Origin: Rugosimonospora sp040255525
Lineage (GTDB): Bacteria > Actinomycetota > Actinomycetes > Mycobacteriales > Micromonosporaceae
DNA: 64,000 nt
Direction of reading: 5' to 3'
Assembly: GCA_040255525.1 (NCBI GenBank)
Contig: JBDZVD010000018.1
Location: 1-64,000 of the forward strand
The translations under genes and the position numbers were made by a program. Shown here one piece after another: positions 9,392-18,561 of this stretch (position 1 is the first letter of the stretch; each line of letters opens with the position of its first letter). The notes below the pieces were generated by a model. That model had not been told where the DNA came from. It saw nothing but the letters and a program-made list of their open reading frames with translations, and did no database searches.

Positions 9392-9575
9392 TCAGACCGA
9401 CGAGGCCGTGGGTTTCGTTGTCCGGTCCGGCCGAGAACCAGAGCACGTCGGTGCCACCGGTCGTCGCCGTGCCGGGCAACAGCGCCCACAGACACAATGC
9501 CGGTGATGTTGCCGTTCGGGACCGGCACACGGCGCACCTTGGTGAGCCCGGCGGCACCGCCGGCGTACAGATTCG
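9375..9575 (-). pseudogene. Frame-shifted gene tail of unknown identity
   Basis: Two adjoining minus-strand frames together give a plausible protein tail: NLYAGGAAGLTKVRRVPVPN and GNITGIVSVGA in one frame, then LPGTATTGGTDVLWFSAGPDN and GLVGLIKPAE before a stop in the next. The composition suggests beta-propeller or NHL-like repeats, but no family is assigned. It lies immediately downstream of the GH39 stop and is probably a relic. Confidence 0.3.
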
Positions 9576-9588
9576 ATACTCGATGGCC

Positions 9589-11265
9589 TCATCCTGCCTG
9601 GCTCGTCGCCGCCCGATCCGGGCGCTGGCCGCCGGGGAGCGTCGGCGCGACCGAGGCGACCGCCCAGGCGGACAGCGTGAGGTCGATGTCGAGGACGCCG
9701 TCGTCGCTGACGGTCAGCGTGCTGCGGTGGAGGCCGTCGGCGACGTGGCGCAGCTCGGCGGTCTGTTTCCGGGTGATGTTGAGCGGGGCGCCCATCTGGT
9801 ACCAGGCCTCGGCGACGTTCCCGTGCTTCCAGTCGAGGATCTCCACGGTGAGCTCGGCGCCCGGGCACAGCCCCTCGACCCGGTGTCGGACGCGGCGCTG
9901 CGGGCCCATCTTGGCGAGGGCTCGCGTCTCGGCGTAGCCGTTGCGGGGCGCGAGCCCCGTCGTGCCCATCTCGGCGGGGTAGTTGTAGAAGATGGCCGAC
10001 ACGTCACCCGTCGCGGACGAGCGGGTGATGGCGCCGTCGGGCAGCTCGGCCAGGAGGCGGTCACCGAGGCGGTGGAGCATGGCCATCGCGTGGAACGTCG
10101 GCTTGTGCAGGCCGTTCTCGTTGACGAACCCGAAGCCTCCGTGGAAAGGGCCGATGCCGCCGCCGCCCTCCTCGAATACGTCGGTGAAGGTCCAGTAGGA
10201 GATCGAGTCGGCCAGCGGTCCACCCTTGAGGAACGCCCGGACGATGTACGCGGCGGCGAAGAGCGTGTCGTGGATCGCGTCGCGGCTCGACGGCGAGGTC
10301 GACCACTCGGTGATGTGCAGCTCGGCGTCCGGGTACGGGCTATTCTCGATGATCGTGCGCAGGACCTGCAGGTCGAGGTAGGTGGCGTCCTTCTGGCGCG
10401 TGATCGCGCTGACGTTGCCAAGGGAGTCCGCCGCGTAGTCGGTCGGGTACAGGTGGGTGGAGAGGAAGTCGACCGGCAGCCCGCGCTGCGCGCAGTACTC
10501 GATCAGCTCGTGGATCCACACCGGCTGCCAGTCGAGCTCGTCGGGGTCGGTGGCCACCGCGGTCTCGACCTCGAGCGACGGGTCGTGGGTCTCTCCGGAG
10601 TAGCGGGCGTCGGGGACGAACACGCTCGTCGACGGGCCACCGACCCGCAGCCGGGGGTCGATGGCTTTGATCGCGCGCGCCGTGGCCTCGTACAGCTCGA
10701 AGTACTCGGTGCGCGTTCCGGTCCAGAAGTTCGGCACGAGGTTCGGCTCGTTCCACACCTCGAACGGCCACTGCCGCACCTCGTCGATGCCGTACCGCTC
10801 GATCCAGTGCCGCACAGTGGCGTCGACCAGCGCGACCCAGCGGCCCATCTCCTTCGGCGGGCTGCAGTGCGCCTTCCACCAGAACAGCGTGTCGGTCTGG
10901 GTGGCGAGCTGGCGCGGCATGAATCCGAGCTCCACGAACGGGCGGGCGCCCGCGTCGAGGATCGCGTCGAACACCTTGTCGACATACGCGAACGTGTAGA
11001 CCGGCTCGGGCAGCGGCTGGTTCGGGCCGAAGCCGCCGCCGTTGTCCGTCCGGTACACGAACATGTCGTCGTGGAACAGGCCGTGGAAGCGCACGTGCCG
11101 GGCGCCGAGCACCTGGACGGCCTCGCGGAAGTGCGCCTGCCAGTCCGCCCGCAACGCCTCGTTCGCTCGGCCAGCACCGACGCACTCGTTCCACACGTGA
11201 TGCAGGGGCACCTCGGCGGGTGCCTGTCCGTCGATCAGCAGGGCTGACGTCGCCTGCTCAGTCAT
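9589..11265 (-). CDS. GH39 family glycosidase (probable beta-xylosidase)
   Basis: A 558-residue cytoplasmic glycoside hydrolase without a signal peptide. The chosen start at 11265 follows AAGGAA by about 8 bases and overlaps the end of the GH43 gene by 8 bases; in-frame sequence further upstream is only the antisense-like shadow of GH43. The GH39 barrel shows the acid/base Glu173 in FEVWNEPN and the nucleophile Glu320 in ELHITEWS, with a C-terminal beta-sandwich. Family members act on beta-xylosides or alpha-L-iduronides; with GH43 and GH51 beside it, release of xylose from imported xylo-oligosaccharides is most likely. It is the last gene of a GH51-GH43-GH39 operon. Confidence 0.9.
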   Translation of the reverse strand: MTEQATSALLIDGQAPAEVPLHHVWNECVGAGRANEALRADWQAHFREAVQVLGARHVRFHGLFHDDMFVYRTDNGGGFGPNQPLPEPVYTFAYVDKVFDAILDAGARPFVELGFMPRQLATQTDTLFWWKAHCSPPKEMGRWVALVDATVRHWIERYGIDEVRQWPFEVWNEPNLVPNFWTGTRTEYFELYEATARAIKAIDPRLRVGGPSTSVFVPDARYSGETHDPSLEVETAVATDPDELDWQPVWIHELIEYCAQRGLPVDFLSTHLYPTDYAADSLGNVSAITRQKDATYLDLQVLRTIIENSPYPDAELHITEWSTSPSSRDAIHDTLFAAAYIVRAFLKGGPLADSISYWTFTDVFEEGGGGIGPFHGGFGFVNENGLHKPTFHAMAMLHRLGDRLLAELPDGAITRSSATGDVSAIFYNYPAEMGTTGLAPRNGYAETRALAKMGPQRRVRHRVEGLCPGAELTVEILDWKHGNVAEAWYQMGAPLNITRKQTAELRHVADGLHRSTLTVSDDGVLDIDLTLSAWAVASVAPTLPGGQRPDRAATSQAG

Positions 11266-12946
11266 GGACAGTTCCTTCGCTGTGTCGGTGAGCAGGGTTT
11301 GCGAGCGGGGTGGTGTCGCCGACACGGAACCAGTCCAGGTCGACGTATCCCCCGGGCTCGGCAGTGGCGTAGTTGAAAAGGGCGAACCGGTACCCGGTGA
11401 AGTGCGCGAGGTTGTACTGCATCTGCAGCGTGTCGCCCAGCCACGTCCAGTTGCTGCCGTCGTACGAGTACGCGAACGACGCCGTATCGACGGCATCCCG
11501 GAAGTCGACGTCCGCGCGCAGGTAGACGACGTCCGCCCGCAGCGGCACCGGTGCGCTGGTGAAGGCGATGACACCGTCGCCGCCTGCCCGGCGCATCACC
11601 AGGTTCTTGGTCCCGCCCTCGACCGTCACGGCGATGTATCCGTACTTGCGCTGGTAGGCGGAGATGCCTGCGACGTCCCCGTCCTTCATATGCGAGACGT
11701 CCAGCGAGATGGCACCGGAGCTCGTGGGTCCGAGCGTGCGTTGGGTGAGCGTGTTGCGCGCATCGAGGATGCTCGACGCGATGCTGCCCGCGGTCAGCCG
11801 CAGGTGTCCGGGCCGCTCGGTGAGCGACCAGAACCGGTTGTCCGGGTTGTGGTTCCACTGCCACTGGAGCCCCAGGTTCGACCCGTTCCATGCGTTCTCG
11901 GCGGACTCGGCCAGGAGGTCCGCGTTGGCCGTGTTCCAGTGGCCCGCGCGCTCAAGGAGGTTGTCGAAGTCGTCCGAGGCGACGATGGCGGCCCCGTCAC
12001 CGGCCATGGGTGCGGCCGCCGCGGGCGCTAGCGGATTGAGAGCGAACACCGGCCACCCGTCGTCGTCCCAGGTCACGCCAACGAGCTGAGGCGAACGACC
12101 CAGCGGGCCCTCGTCCTGGAACAGCATGGCGTACCACTGCCCGTCGGGCGTCTGGACGACTCCACCCTGGGCCACGCCGGTTCCGGGGCGGCCCCCGACC
12201 GTCACGCCCTGGCTGAGCACGACCCGGCCCTCCCAGACGCCGCCCGCCGACTGCGGCGTTAGTGACGTCGACCGCCACAGCACCTCCTGGCGGATGCCAC
12301 CCGACGGCCACTCGATCATGAAGACGTAGTAGTAGTTCCCGATCTTGTACGCGTGAGCGCCCTCGGCGTTCAGACCGCTGGTCCGGTCGACGTTGGCGTC
12401 CGCGACGACCCGCGTCGCCGGGCCGTCCCACCCGAAGGTCCCGTCGTCGTGCCGCCGCAGCTTGCGCAGATCGATCGACCCGCCACCGTAGACAAGCCAG
12501 ACGTCGTCGCCGTCGAACAGCAGCGACTGATCGTGGGCGTACCCGTCGAGCACCGACCTGCTCCACGGCCCGCGCTCGATGCTGGGAGTCGAGTAGGCGT
12601 ACGTCTGCTGCGTGGTGAGGCTGCCGACCGACACGTAGTAGGTCCCGTCATGGAACCTGATGCTCGCTGCCCAGCTGCCCTGGCCATAGGCGTTCTGGCC
12701 GTTGCGCAGCGCCAGCGCGTCCGCGTCGTCGAGGATCGCCGCGGTATACCCGGCGATGGACCAGTGCACCAGGTCGCTCGAGCGCATGATCGGGACGCTC
12801 GGCGCGAAGTACATCGTCGTGCTGACCATGTAGTAGTACCGGCCGTCGAAGACGACGTCCGGGTCGGGCACGTCCGCGAAGATGACAGGGTTGGTGAAGT
12901 TTGCCCCCGCCCCGCCGTCGGGGATGTTCAGGTTCGGTCGCTTCAT
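11258..12946 (-). CDS. GH43 family beta-xylosidase/arabinofuranosidase
   Basis: A 562-residue inverting glycosidase predicted to cleave xylose or arabinose from hemicellulose oligosaccharides in the cytoplasm. The start ATG at 12946 shares one base with the GH51 stop (TGATG), showing translational coupling. The five-bladed propeller begins NPVIFADVPDPDVVFDG, which holds the catalytic base Asp; the acid Glu lies in LNAEGAHAYKIG. A C-terminal beta-sandwich of the GH43 C2 type (from about residue 340) ends with DLDWFRVGD. No signal peptide is present. The open frame extends upstream to 13702, but that part is a shadow of GH51. Confidence 0.92.
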   Translation of the reverse strand: MKRPNLNIPDGGAGANFTNPVIFADVPDPDVVFDGRYYYMVSTTMYFAPSVPIMRSSDLVHWSIAGYTAAILDDADALALRNGQNAYGQGSWAASIRFHDGTYYVSVGSLTTQQTYAYSTPSIERGPWSRSVLDGYAHDQSLLFDGDDVWLVYGGGSIDLRKLRRHDDGTFGWDGPATRVVADANVDRTSGLNAEGAHAYKIGNYYYVFMIEWPSGGIRQEVLWRSTSLTPQSAGGVWEGRVVLSQGVTVGGRPGTGVAQGGVVQTPDGQWYAMLFQDEGPLGRSPQLVGVTWDDDGWPVFALNPLAPAAAAPMAGDGAAIVASDDFDNLLERAGHWNTANADLLAESAENAWNGSNLGLQWQWNHNPDNRFWSLTERPGHLRLTAGSIASSILDARNTLTQRTLGPTSSGAISLDVSHMKDGDVAGISAYQRKYGYIAVTVEGGTKNLVMRRAGGDGVIAFTSAPVPLRADVVYLRADVDFRDAVDTASFAYSYDGSNWTWLGDTLQMQYNLAHFTGYRFALFNYATAEPGGYVDLDWFRVGDTTPLANPAHRHSEGTVHD

Positions 12947-14472
12947 CAGCGCAGCTCGAGCGCCACGGTGACGTAGGAGTGGGCGGGCAGGTCGACCTCG
13001 AGCCCCCGGGGGTGGGGGCGCACGCCGGCATGGTCGGCGGGGGCGACGGCGTCGAGCTGGTCGGGGGTGTTGTGCGCGTCGAGCGCGGCGGCGGTCAGCA
13101 CCCGCGCGGTGTGCCCGACGACGTCGCGGCCGCGCAGGTCCAGGACGAGGGTGCGGTCCGTCTCGGCGTCGAGGTTGGACAGCGAGACCAGGGCGGTGTC
13201 GCCCTTGACCGACGCGGACGCCGAGACCAGCGGCAGCTCGGTCGCGTCGACGGCGCGAGTCTCGACGTCGCGCAGGTGCACCGCGAGGGCGGCGGCGTCG
13301 TGGTGGCCGGTGTCCATGGCGAAGACGTGGTACGTCGGGGTGAGCACGAGCGCCCCGGTGTCGGGGTCGGTGAGGATCATGGCTTGCAGCACGTTGACGG
13401 TCTGGGCGATGTTCGCCATCACAACGCGCTCGGCGTGACGGTGGAACGCGTCGAAGTGCACGGAGGCGACCAGCGCGTCGCGCAGCGTGTTTTGCTGGTA
13501 CAGGAACCCGGGGTTGGTGCCCTTCTCCACGTTCCACCACGTGCCCCATTCGTCCACGACCAGGCCGACCTTGCGGTGCGGGTCGTAGCGGTCCATGACC
13601 GTGGAGTGCCGGTTGAGCAGCTCCTCCATGCGCCGGGCGCGGGCCATGGTCACGTACCACTCGTCGGTGCTGAACCCGGTGGCGTCGCCCTTGTCCGACC
13701 ACGGCCCGGCCATCGTGTAGTAGTGCAGCGACACGGCCTGGAACGGGCCCGCCGACCCGGCCGGGTCCGCCGCCAGGTCGTCAAACGAGCGCATGAGCGT
13801 CTCGGTCCAGTGCAGGTCGGCATCGTTCGCGCCCGCCGCGATCCGGTACAGCAGGTTGCCGCCGTGGTTGCGGCAGTAGGTGGCGTACTGCCGGGCCAGA
13901 GACGCGAACTGCTCGGCACGCAGGTTGCCGCCGCAGCCCCACGCCTCGTTGCCCAGGCCCCAGAACGGCACCCGCCACGGCTGCTCGCGCCCGTTCGCCC
14001 GCCGCAGCGCCGCCATCGGTGAGTCGTCCGCCCGGGTCAGGTACTCCACCCAGTCCGACATCTCCGCCACCGACCCGGACCCCACGTTCCCCGACACGTA
14101 CGGGTCCGCACCGAGCAGCTCGCACAGGTCCATGAACTCGTGCGTGCCGAACGCGTTGTCCTCCACCACGTCGCCCCAGTGCGAGTTGACCATCCGCGGG
14201 CGGTTCTCGCGCGGGCCGATACCGTCACGCCAGTGGTAGTCGTCGGCGAAGCAGCCACCCGGCCAGCGCAGGTTCGGAACCGAGATCGCCCGCAGCGCCT
14301 CGACCACGTCCGAGCGGATGCCCCGCACGTTCGCGATCGGCGAGTCCTCACCCACCCAGAACCCGCCGTAGATGCACCGCCCGAGGTGCTCGGCGAAGTG
14401 CCCGTACACGTGCCGGCTGATCGTGGCGCCGGGCAGGTCGAGGTCGATCACTGCGGTCGTGGTCGTCGTCAT
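12946..14472 (-). CDS. GH51 alpha-L-arabinofuranosidase
   Basis: A 508-residue intracellular enzyme removing alpha-L-arabinofuranosyl side groups from arabinoxylan or arabinan fragments. The retaining GH51 machinery is complete: the acid/base Glu176 in GLGNEAWGCGG, the nucleophile Glu308 in LVVDEWGTWW, plus the N-terminal HVYGHFAEHLGRCIYGG signature and NLRWPGGCFADDYHW. Length is normal for the family. It is the first gene of the operon with GH43 and GH39, downstream of lacI. No operator-like site was found directly before it, so it may be read from the lacI promoter or an unrecognised one in the 400-base gap. Confidence 0.95.
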   Translation of the reverse strand: MTTTTTAVIDLDLPGATISRHVYGHFAEHLGRCIYGGFWVGEDSPIANVRGIRSDVVEALRAISVPNLRWPGGCFADDYHWRDGIGPRENRPRMVNSHWGDVVEDNAFGTHEFMDLCELLGADPYVSGNVGSGSVAEMSDWVEYLTRADDSPMAALRRANGREQPWRVPFWGLGNEAWGCGGNLRAEQFASLARQYATYCRNHGGNLLYRIAAGANDADLHWTETLMRSFDDLAADPAGSAGPFQAVSLHYYTMAGPWSDKGDATGFSTDEWYVTMARARRMEELLNRHSTVMDRYDPHRKVGLVVDEWGTWWNVEKGTNPGFLYQQNTLRDALVASVHFDAFHRHAERVVMANIAQTVNVLQAMILTDPDTGALVLTPTYHVFAMDTGHHDAAALAVHLRDVETRAVDATELPLVSASASVKGDTALVSLSNLDAETDRTLVLDLRGRDVVGHTARVLTAAALDAHNTPDQLDAVAPADHAGVRPHPRGLEVDLPAHSYVTVALELR

Positions 14473-14878
14473 TGTCTTCCCATCAGTTGCGTGTTTCCGT
14501 CATTGCAGGCCACAGCGAGGAGCTCGCGGAAGCCAGACCCGCATCGGGCCGGGCGCGGCGGTTGCCCCAGGTCAAGAACGGATCGCTGTCACCGGGTGCT
14601 GTCGCCGAGCCCGGTGGCGGTGTCAGGGCCGTAGAGGCCGTCCGCGGCGTTGATCACGCGGCACCTCGGGATGAGCGTGTCGCGCTCGCCGACGGTGGTC
14701 GGCGCGGGCAGGACCGCGAGGTCGTCGAATCGGCAGCGGCCGGTGCCGCGTCCCGGCGATCGGGGAGGCGGGCACGGCGCGCAGGGTGCAAGTGCGCGCA
14801 GGGGTGCTCACAGCATGGTCTCCTTCGACCGGAACGGGCTAGAGGGGCGGGCGGCGCTCCACGCGCGAGTGCACGGCC
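14473..14878 (-). other. Gap between lacI and the GH51 operon, perhaps a decayed gene
   Basis: On the minus strand AGGAG lies four bases before an ATG at 14815, but the frame reads ATG CTG TGA and ends at once. The sequence downstream keeps coding-like composition without a long frame, suggesting a gene lost by early frameshift. No TTATCGATAA-type operator or strong hairpin was seen here. Confidence 0.3.
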
Positions 14879-15883
14879 CTACGCGCCACCGCGGGTGGAG
14901 CCACGCGCCACGAGCCGGACGGGCGCGACGACGTGCTCGGCCGGGCCGGTCCAGCCCTCCATCTGCCGGCGCAGCAGACCCACCGCGGTCTCGGCGACAC
15001 CTTCATGGTTCGCGTCGATGGAGGTGAGGCCAGGCGGGACGAAGCTCGCCATGTCGAGGTTGTCGAACCCGGCGAGCTGGACATCGACGGGCACGTGAAG
15101 CCCGCTCTCTGCCAGGGCCGCGACGGCGCCGAGCGCGATGACGTCGGTGACGGCGAAGACGCCGTCGAAGGGCAGACCGGACGCGATGACGTCGAGCAGG
15201 GCATCGCGCGCGGCCGCCGGCGTGTAGGTGGGGATGGGCACCACATAGCGTGGGTCGACGTCGAGGCCGGCATCGCGCAATGCGCGCTCCCAGCCCATGC
15301 GGCGGTCCGACGTCATCATGTGCGCGGTGTCGAACGTGCAGCCCAGCGCAACGATGCGCCGCGAGCCGTGCTCGATCATGTGCGCCGTCGCGAGCCGGGC
15401 ACCCTCTTCGTTCGCCAGCCGCACGTGGTTGAAGCGGTCGGGCACGTCACGCTCGCCGAGCAGCACGATCGGCTTGGACGTGCGCACGCGGTCCAGCTGG
15501 TCGCGGTCGAGGCCGGCGACGGACAGCAGGACGCCGTCGTAGAACTGGAGTCGCGCGACGCTCAGCGCCGCCATCTCATGCTCCGGGCTGGCGCTCGTCC
15601 GCTCAAGGACGAGGTGCCGCCCTTCGGCCTCGATCAGCGGCGCGATCTTGTCGGCGATCTCACCGAAGTAGTCGTGGAAGCTGGGCACGATGAAGGCGAC
15701 GGTGTCCGTCCGCCCCGCGCGCAGGTGTCGCGCGGTCAGGTTGACCTCGTACCCCAGAGCCTCGACGGCGGCCATGACACGGGCACGCGTCGGCTCGCCG
15801 ACCGGGAGGCGCTCGTTGAGGACGTTCGACACGGTCATGACCGAGACGCCCGCCTCACGGGCGACGTCCGCCATTCTCACCAT
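14879..15883 (-). CDS. LacI-family transcriptional repressor
   Basis: A 334-residue DNA-binding repressor that most likely senses a hemicellulose-derived sugar and controls the surrounding glycosidase and transporter genes. The start at 15883 is chosen because GGAGG lies six bases upstream; an ATG two codons earlier abuts the GGAGG and is too close. The helix-turn-helix at residues 4-23 is textbook (MADVAREAGVSVMTVSNVLN), with the hinge LTARHLRAGRT near 50, followed by a periplasmic-binding-protein-like sensor domain (VAFIVPSFHDYF, FDGVFAVTDVIALGAV, LAGFDNLDMA). A perfect TTATCGATAA palindrome 89 bases upstream suggests autoregulation. Confidence 0.93.
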   Translation of the reverse strand: MVRMADVAREAGVSVMTVSNVLNERLPVGEPTRARVMAAVEALGYEVNLTARHLRAGRTDTVAFIVPSFHDYFGEIADKIAPLIEAEGRHLVLERTSASPEHEMAALSVARLQFYDGVLLSVAGLDRDQLDRVRTSKPIVLLGERDVPDRFNHVRLANEEGARLATAHMIEHGSRRIVALGCTFDTAHMMTSDRRMGWERALRDAGLDVDPRYVVPIPTYTPAAARDALLDVIASGLPFDGVFAVTDVIALGAVAALAESGLHVPVDVQLAGFDNLDMASFVPPGLTSIDANHEGVAETAVGLLRRQMEGWTGPAEHVVAPVRLVARGSTRGGA

Positions 15884-15971
15884 GCGCATCCTCCTTCCGC
15901 GACGTTCTGCCAGCCCAGTAGCCTCTGAAGAGACGCTTGCCGCCCGACCACACTGCGGGGGCGCCGTCATA

Positions 15972-15981
15972 TTATCGATAA
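15972..15981. promoter_or_regulatory. LacI-type operator upstream of lacI
   Basis: TTATCGATAA is a perfect 10-base palindrome with a central CG, the usual LacI-family operator shape, in an AT-rich context that stands out from the surroundings. It lies between the GH95 stop and the lacI start. Near-copies occur at 18431 and 25804. Confidence 0.7.
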
Positions 15982-16062
15982 AATGCTGCTTGGCAAATGC
16001 GTCCAACGAGATGGGGCGAACTTCTGGTGGCCCAGTGACCGGGTCCGGCACCCATCCCACGC

Positions 16063-18345
16063 CTACGGCGCCACCACGGTCACCGTCTCGCCGGCCTGCA
16101 GCGACACCCTGCGCCTGATGCGCACCTGCCCGTCTGCGGGCACGTCAATGGTCACCTCACGCGTCGTCAAGGCGTGGAGCACCACACTCGACAGCACCCC
16201 GTCCCGCCACTCGAGATCGACGGCGTCACCGCCCCGGACGCGCAGTCCGCGTGCGTTTCCCGATGGCCATCCGGCGGGCAATGCCGGCAGGATCGTGACG
16301 ACCTCGTGGTGCGACTGCACCAAGAGTTCGGCGATGCCGGCGACCGCACCGAGGTTCCCGTCGATCTGGAAGACCGCTCGGCCGGGCCATCCCTCGAGCG
16401 GGTGCAGGTCGAGCAGCGAGCGGGACGACAGTGGGCCAAGGAGCGTCTCGATCGCGCGCTCGGCGAGCAGGCCGTCACGCAGCCGCGCGGCGAGACACAA
16501 CGCCCACGCCTGGCTCCACCCGGTGTAGCCGGAGCCCTCGGCAAGGCGAAGCGAGAGCGCGGCGCGTGACGCCTCGACCTCCTCGTTCGGCTCGACGGCG
16601 GCCCACCGACTGCCAGGAAAGACTCCGTAGAGGTGAGACAGGTGCCGATGCCCGAGCTCCTGCGGTTCGAGGTCGTCCGCCCACTCCCCCCGGACACCGC
16701 CGAACGTCGCTGGCGCACGGAGCCTTCCCAGCGCGGCGCGCGCCTCGCACACGAGATCGGCGTCTTCAGCATCCCGGCCGTGGCCTCCGACAAGCTCCAC
16801 GGTGCGGGTCAGGACGTCATGGACGAGCTCCTGGTCGATCGCGCTGCCCCAGGTCACGGCGTAGGGCTCGCCCTCGGCGAGGAACGCATGCTCCGGGGAG
16901 GACGACGGGCTGACCACGAGCGCGCGGTCGGTGTGCGGGACCAGCATGTCGAGCGCGAACGCGGCGCACGCCCGCAGGGCGGGAAGGACACGGTCTTCCA
17001 GCACCGACTCGGCCTCGGGCCCGGGCGGGAGGTAGGCGTGGTGCTGGACCACGTGGTCCGTCAGCCACCACAGGGCCGACGCCCAGTTCACCCACTGCGG
17101 CAACCCCGGCACAGGATCGGTGAACCGCCACAGGTCGGTGTTGTGGTGCACGCACGCCCCGCGGGCGCCGTACGTCTCGTGCGCCGTTCGCCGTCCCGCA
17201 TCGAGCAGGTCCGCGACGAGGTCAAGCAGCGGCTCGTGCAGCTCACCCAGCCCTGTCGCCTCCGCGCCCCAGTAGTTCATCGGGGTGTTGATGTTGGTGG
17301 TGAGGTTGCTGCTCCAGGCCGGGCGGACGTCGGCGTTCCAGATGCCCTGAAGCGTGAGCGGCTGGGTCCCGCGGCGCGAACCGGCCACGAGCAGGTAGCG
17401 GCCGAGGCCGAAGTAGAGCTCCGCCTTCTTCGCGTGCGGGTTGCTCCCAGCAGAGGCTGACAGATCGAGCTCGCAGCGCTCCCACAGAGTCCGGTGGGCA
17501 CGAACGTGTCGTGCTCGCAGCTCGTGGACGCCGAGGCCCAGGGCCGCCTCGACGCGCGCACGGGCAACCTGCGCGAGCGCGTCGACATCGGCGCTCGGCC
17601 TGGCCCGCCACCCGCGAAACCCGCTCTCGGCGGCGGCGACGAGGCGCCCGCCCCGCTCCTCCGGGACCCACGCCACGACGAGGGCGAACCCCATGCCGGC
17701 GTCGACGAGTCCGTCCTCGTCGGGAGCGTCGTCGGCGTAGACGACTGGCGTGTCGTCCGGCACGTAGTGCGGCAGGACGTTCGCCGGTGCACGTCCCGAC
17801 ATGGTCACACACGTGACCCCGAACTGTGTGGACGACGTCGTGCGCACGGGGTGCGGGCTGCACAGAAGCGGCGCGGCGGTCGGCGCGCCGTCGGCGCGGG
17901 CGACGAGCACGTCGTCGACAGCGGACACGAAGGTCTCGAGCCGGACACCGGTGCCGGCGTCGGTGACCGCGACTGCGGCGGACATGTCGAGGCTGCGCCG
18001 GTACGCCGCCGAGGTCTTGCCGCTGTGGGCCCGATCGTGCTCCCACTCGATCCATCCGAGAGGCTGGAACGCCTGCACCCAGCGGTCCGACTGCAGCGCC
18101 CGGGCGAGTTCGTCGGCTCGCCGATGATCGCCCGCGGCCACGGCCGCACGCAGCGGCGCCACGTCTCCCCGGGTCGCGCCAAACCCCCGGGGCGGCGGGC
18201 CCCCCGACCAGAGCGTGTCGAGGTTGAGGTCGAGACGCTCGGTGCCCGGGCGGCCGTGAACGGCGGCGCCCAGAGCACCGTTACCGAGCAGGTAGCAGTC
18301 GGCAAACCCGTCCGCGGGGGCGTCGGTCTGGAGGATGTGGCGCAT
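16063..18345 (-). CDS. GH95 alpha-L-fucosidase/alpha-L-galactosidase
   Basis: A 760-residue inverting enzyme acting on terminal alpha-L-fucose (or L-galactose) such as that on xyloglucan. The start at 18345 follows AAGGAG by four bases. Landmarks: LDTLWSGGPPPRG near 43-53, GRYLLVAGSRRGTQPLTLQG near 316-333, the paired Asn351 and Asn353 in TTNINTPMNYW, and Asp662 in FQIDGN, which match the Asn/Asn/Asp catalytic residues known for the bifidobacterial GH95 enzyme. HLSHLYGVFPG is also family-typical. No signal peptide is seen, so it works on imported oligosaccharides. It is divergent from the importer genes and shares the operator at 18431. Confidence 0.93.
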   Translation of the reverse strand: MRHILQTDAPADGFADCYLLGNGALGAAVHGRPGTERLDLNLDTLWSGGPPPRGFGATRGDVAPLRAAVAAGDHRRADELARALQSDRWVQAFQPLGWIEWEHDRAHSGKTSAAYRRSLDMSAAVAVTDAGTGVRLETFVSAVDDVLVARADGAPTAAPLLCSPHPVRTTSSTQFGVTCVTMSGRAPANVLPHYVPDDTPVVYADDAPDEDGLVDAGMGFALVVAWVPEERGGRLVAAAESGFRGWRARPSADVDALAQVARARVEAALGLGVHELRARHVRAHRTLWERCELDLSASAGSNPHAKKAELYFGLGRYLLVAGSRRGTQPLTLQGIWNADVRPAWSSNLTTNINTPMNYWGAEATGLGELHEPLLDLVADLLDAGRRTAHETYGARGACVHHNTDLWRFTDPVPGLPQWVNWASALWWLTDHVVQHHAYLPPGPEAESVLEDRVLPALRACAAFALDMLVPHTDRALVVSPSSSPEHAFLAEGEPYAVTWGSAIDQELVHDVLTRTVELVGGHGRDAEDADLVCEARAALGRLRAPATFGGVRGEWADDLEPQELGHRHLSHLYGVFPGSRWAAVEPNEEVEASRAALSLRLAEGSGYTGWSQAWALCLAARLRDGLLAERAIETLLGPLSSRSLLDLHPLEGWPGRAVFQIDGNLGAVAGIAELLVQSHHEVVTILPALPAGWPSGNARGLRVRGGDAVDLEWRDGVLSSVVLHALTTREVTIDVPADGQVRIRRRVSLQAGETVTVVAP

Positions 18346-18430
18346 GCGGCTCCTTGCGGGTGGACCGGGACGTCACGGCGGAGTCTCGGTTCGTGCGCGG
18401 GGCTTGACGGAATTCGATGGCGTCTCTACT

Positions 18431-18440
18431 TTATCGCTAA
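18431..18440. promoter_or_regulatory. LacI-type operator in the GH95/importer divergent promoter
   Basis: TTATCGCTAA matches the palindrome at 15972 with one changed base. It lies 86 bases before the GH95 start and 122 bases before the lipoprotein start, well placed to repress both directions. Confidence 0.65.
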
Positions 18441-18561
18441 AATCACGCCGGGATTAAGACGCGAGGCCGAATTCGCGTCCGCAGCGCACAGCTTCCGGTC
18501 AACATCGCCCGGACAGTTTTTTCACAGCAGAGACGTCCGGACAGTTCTCGTAAGGAGATAC

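Noticed and set aside
6085..11247. A very long open frame of 1720 codons on the plus strand
   Set aside because: It runs antisense to the GH35, GH39 and intergenic regions, has no recognisable domain and is the usual product of high GC codon usage in the opposite strand.
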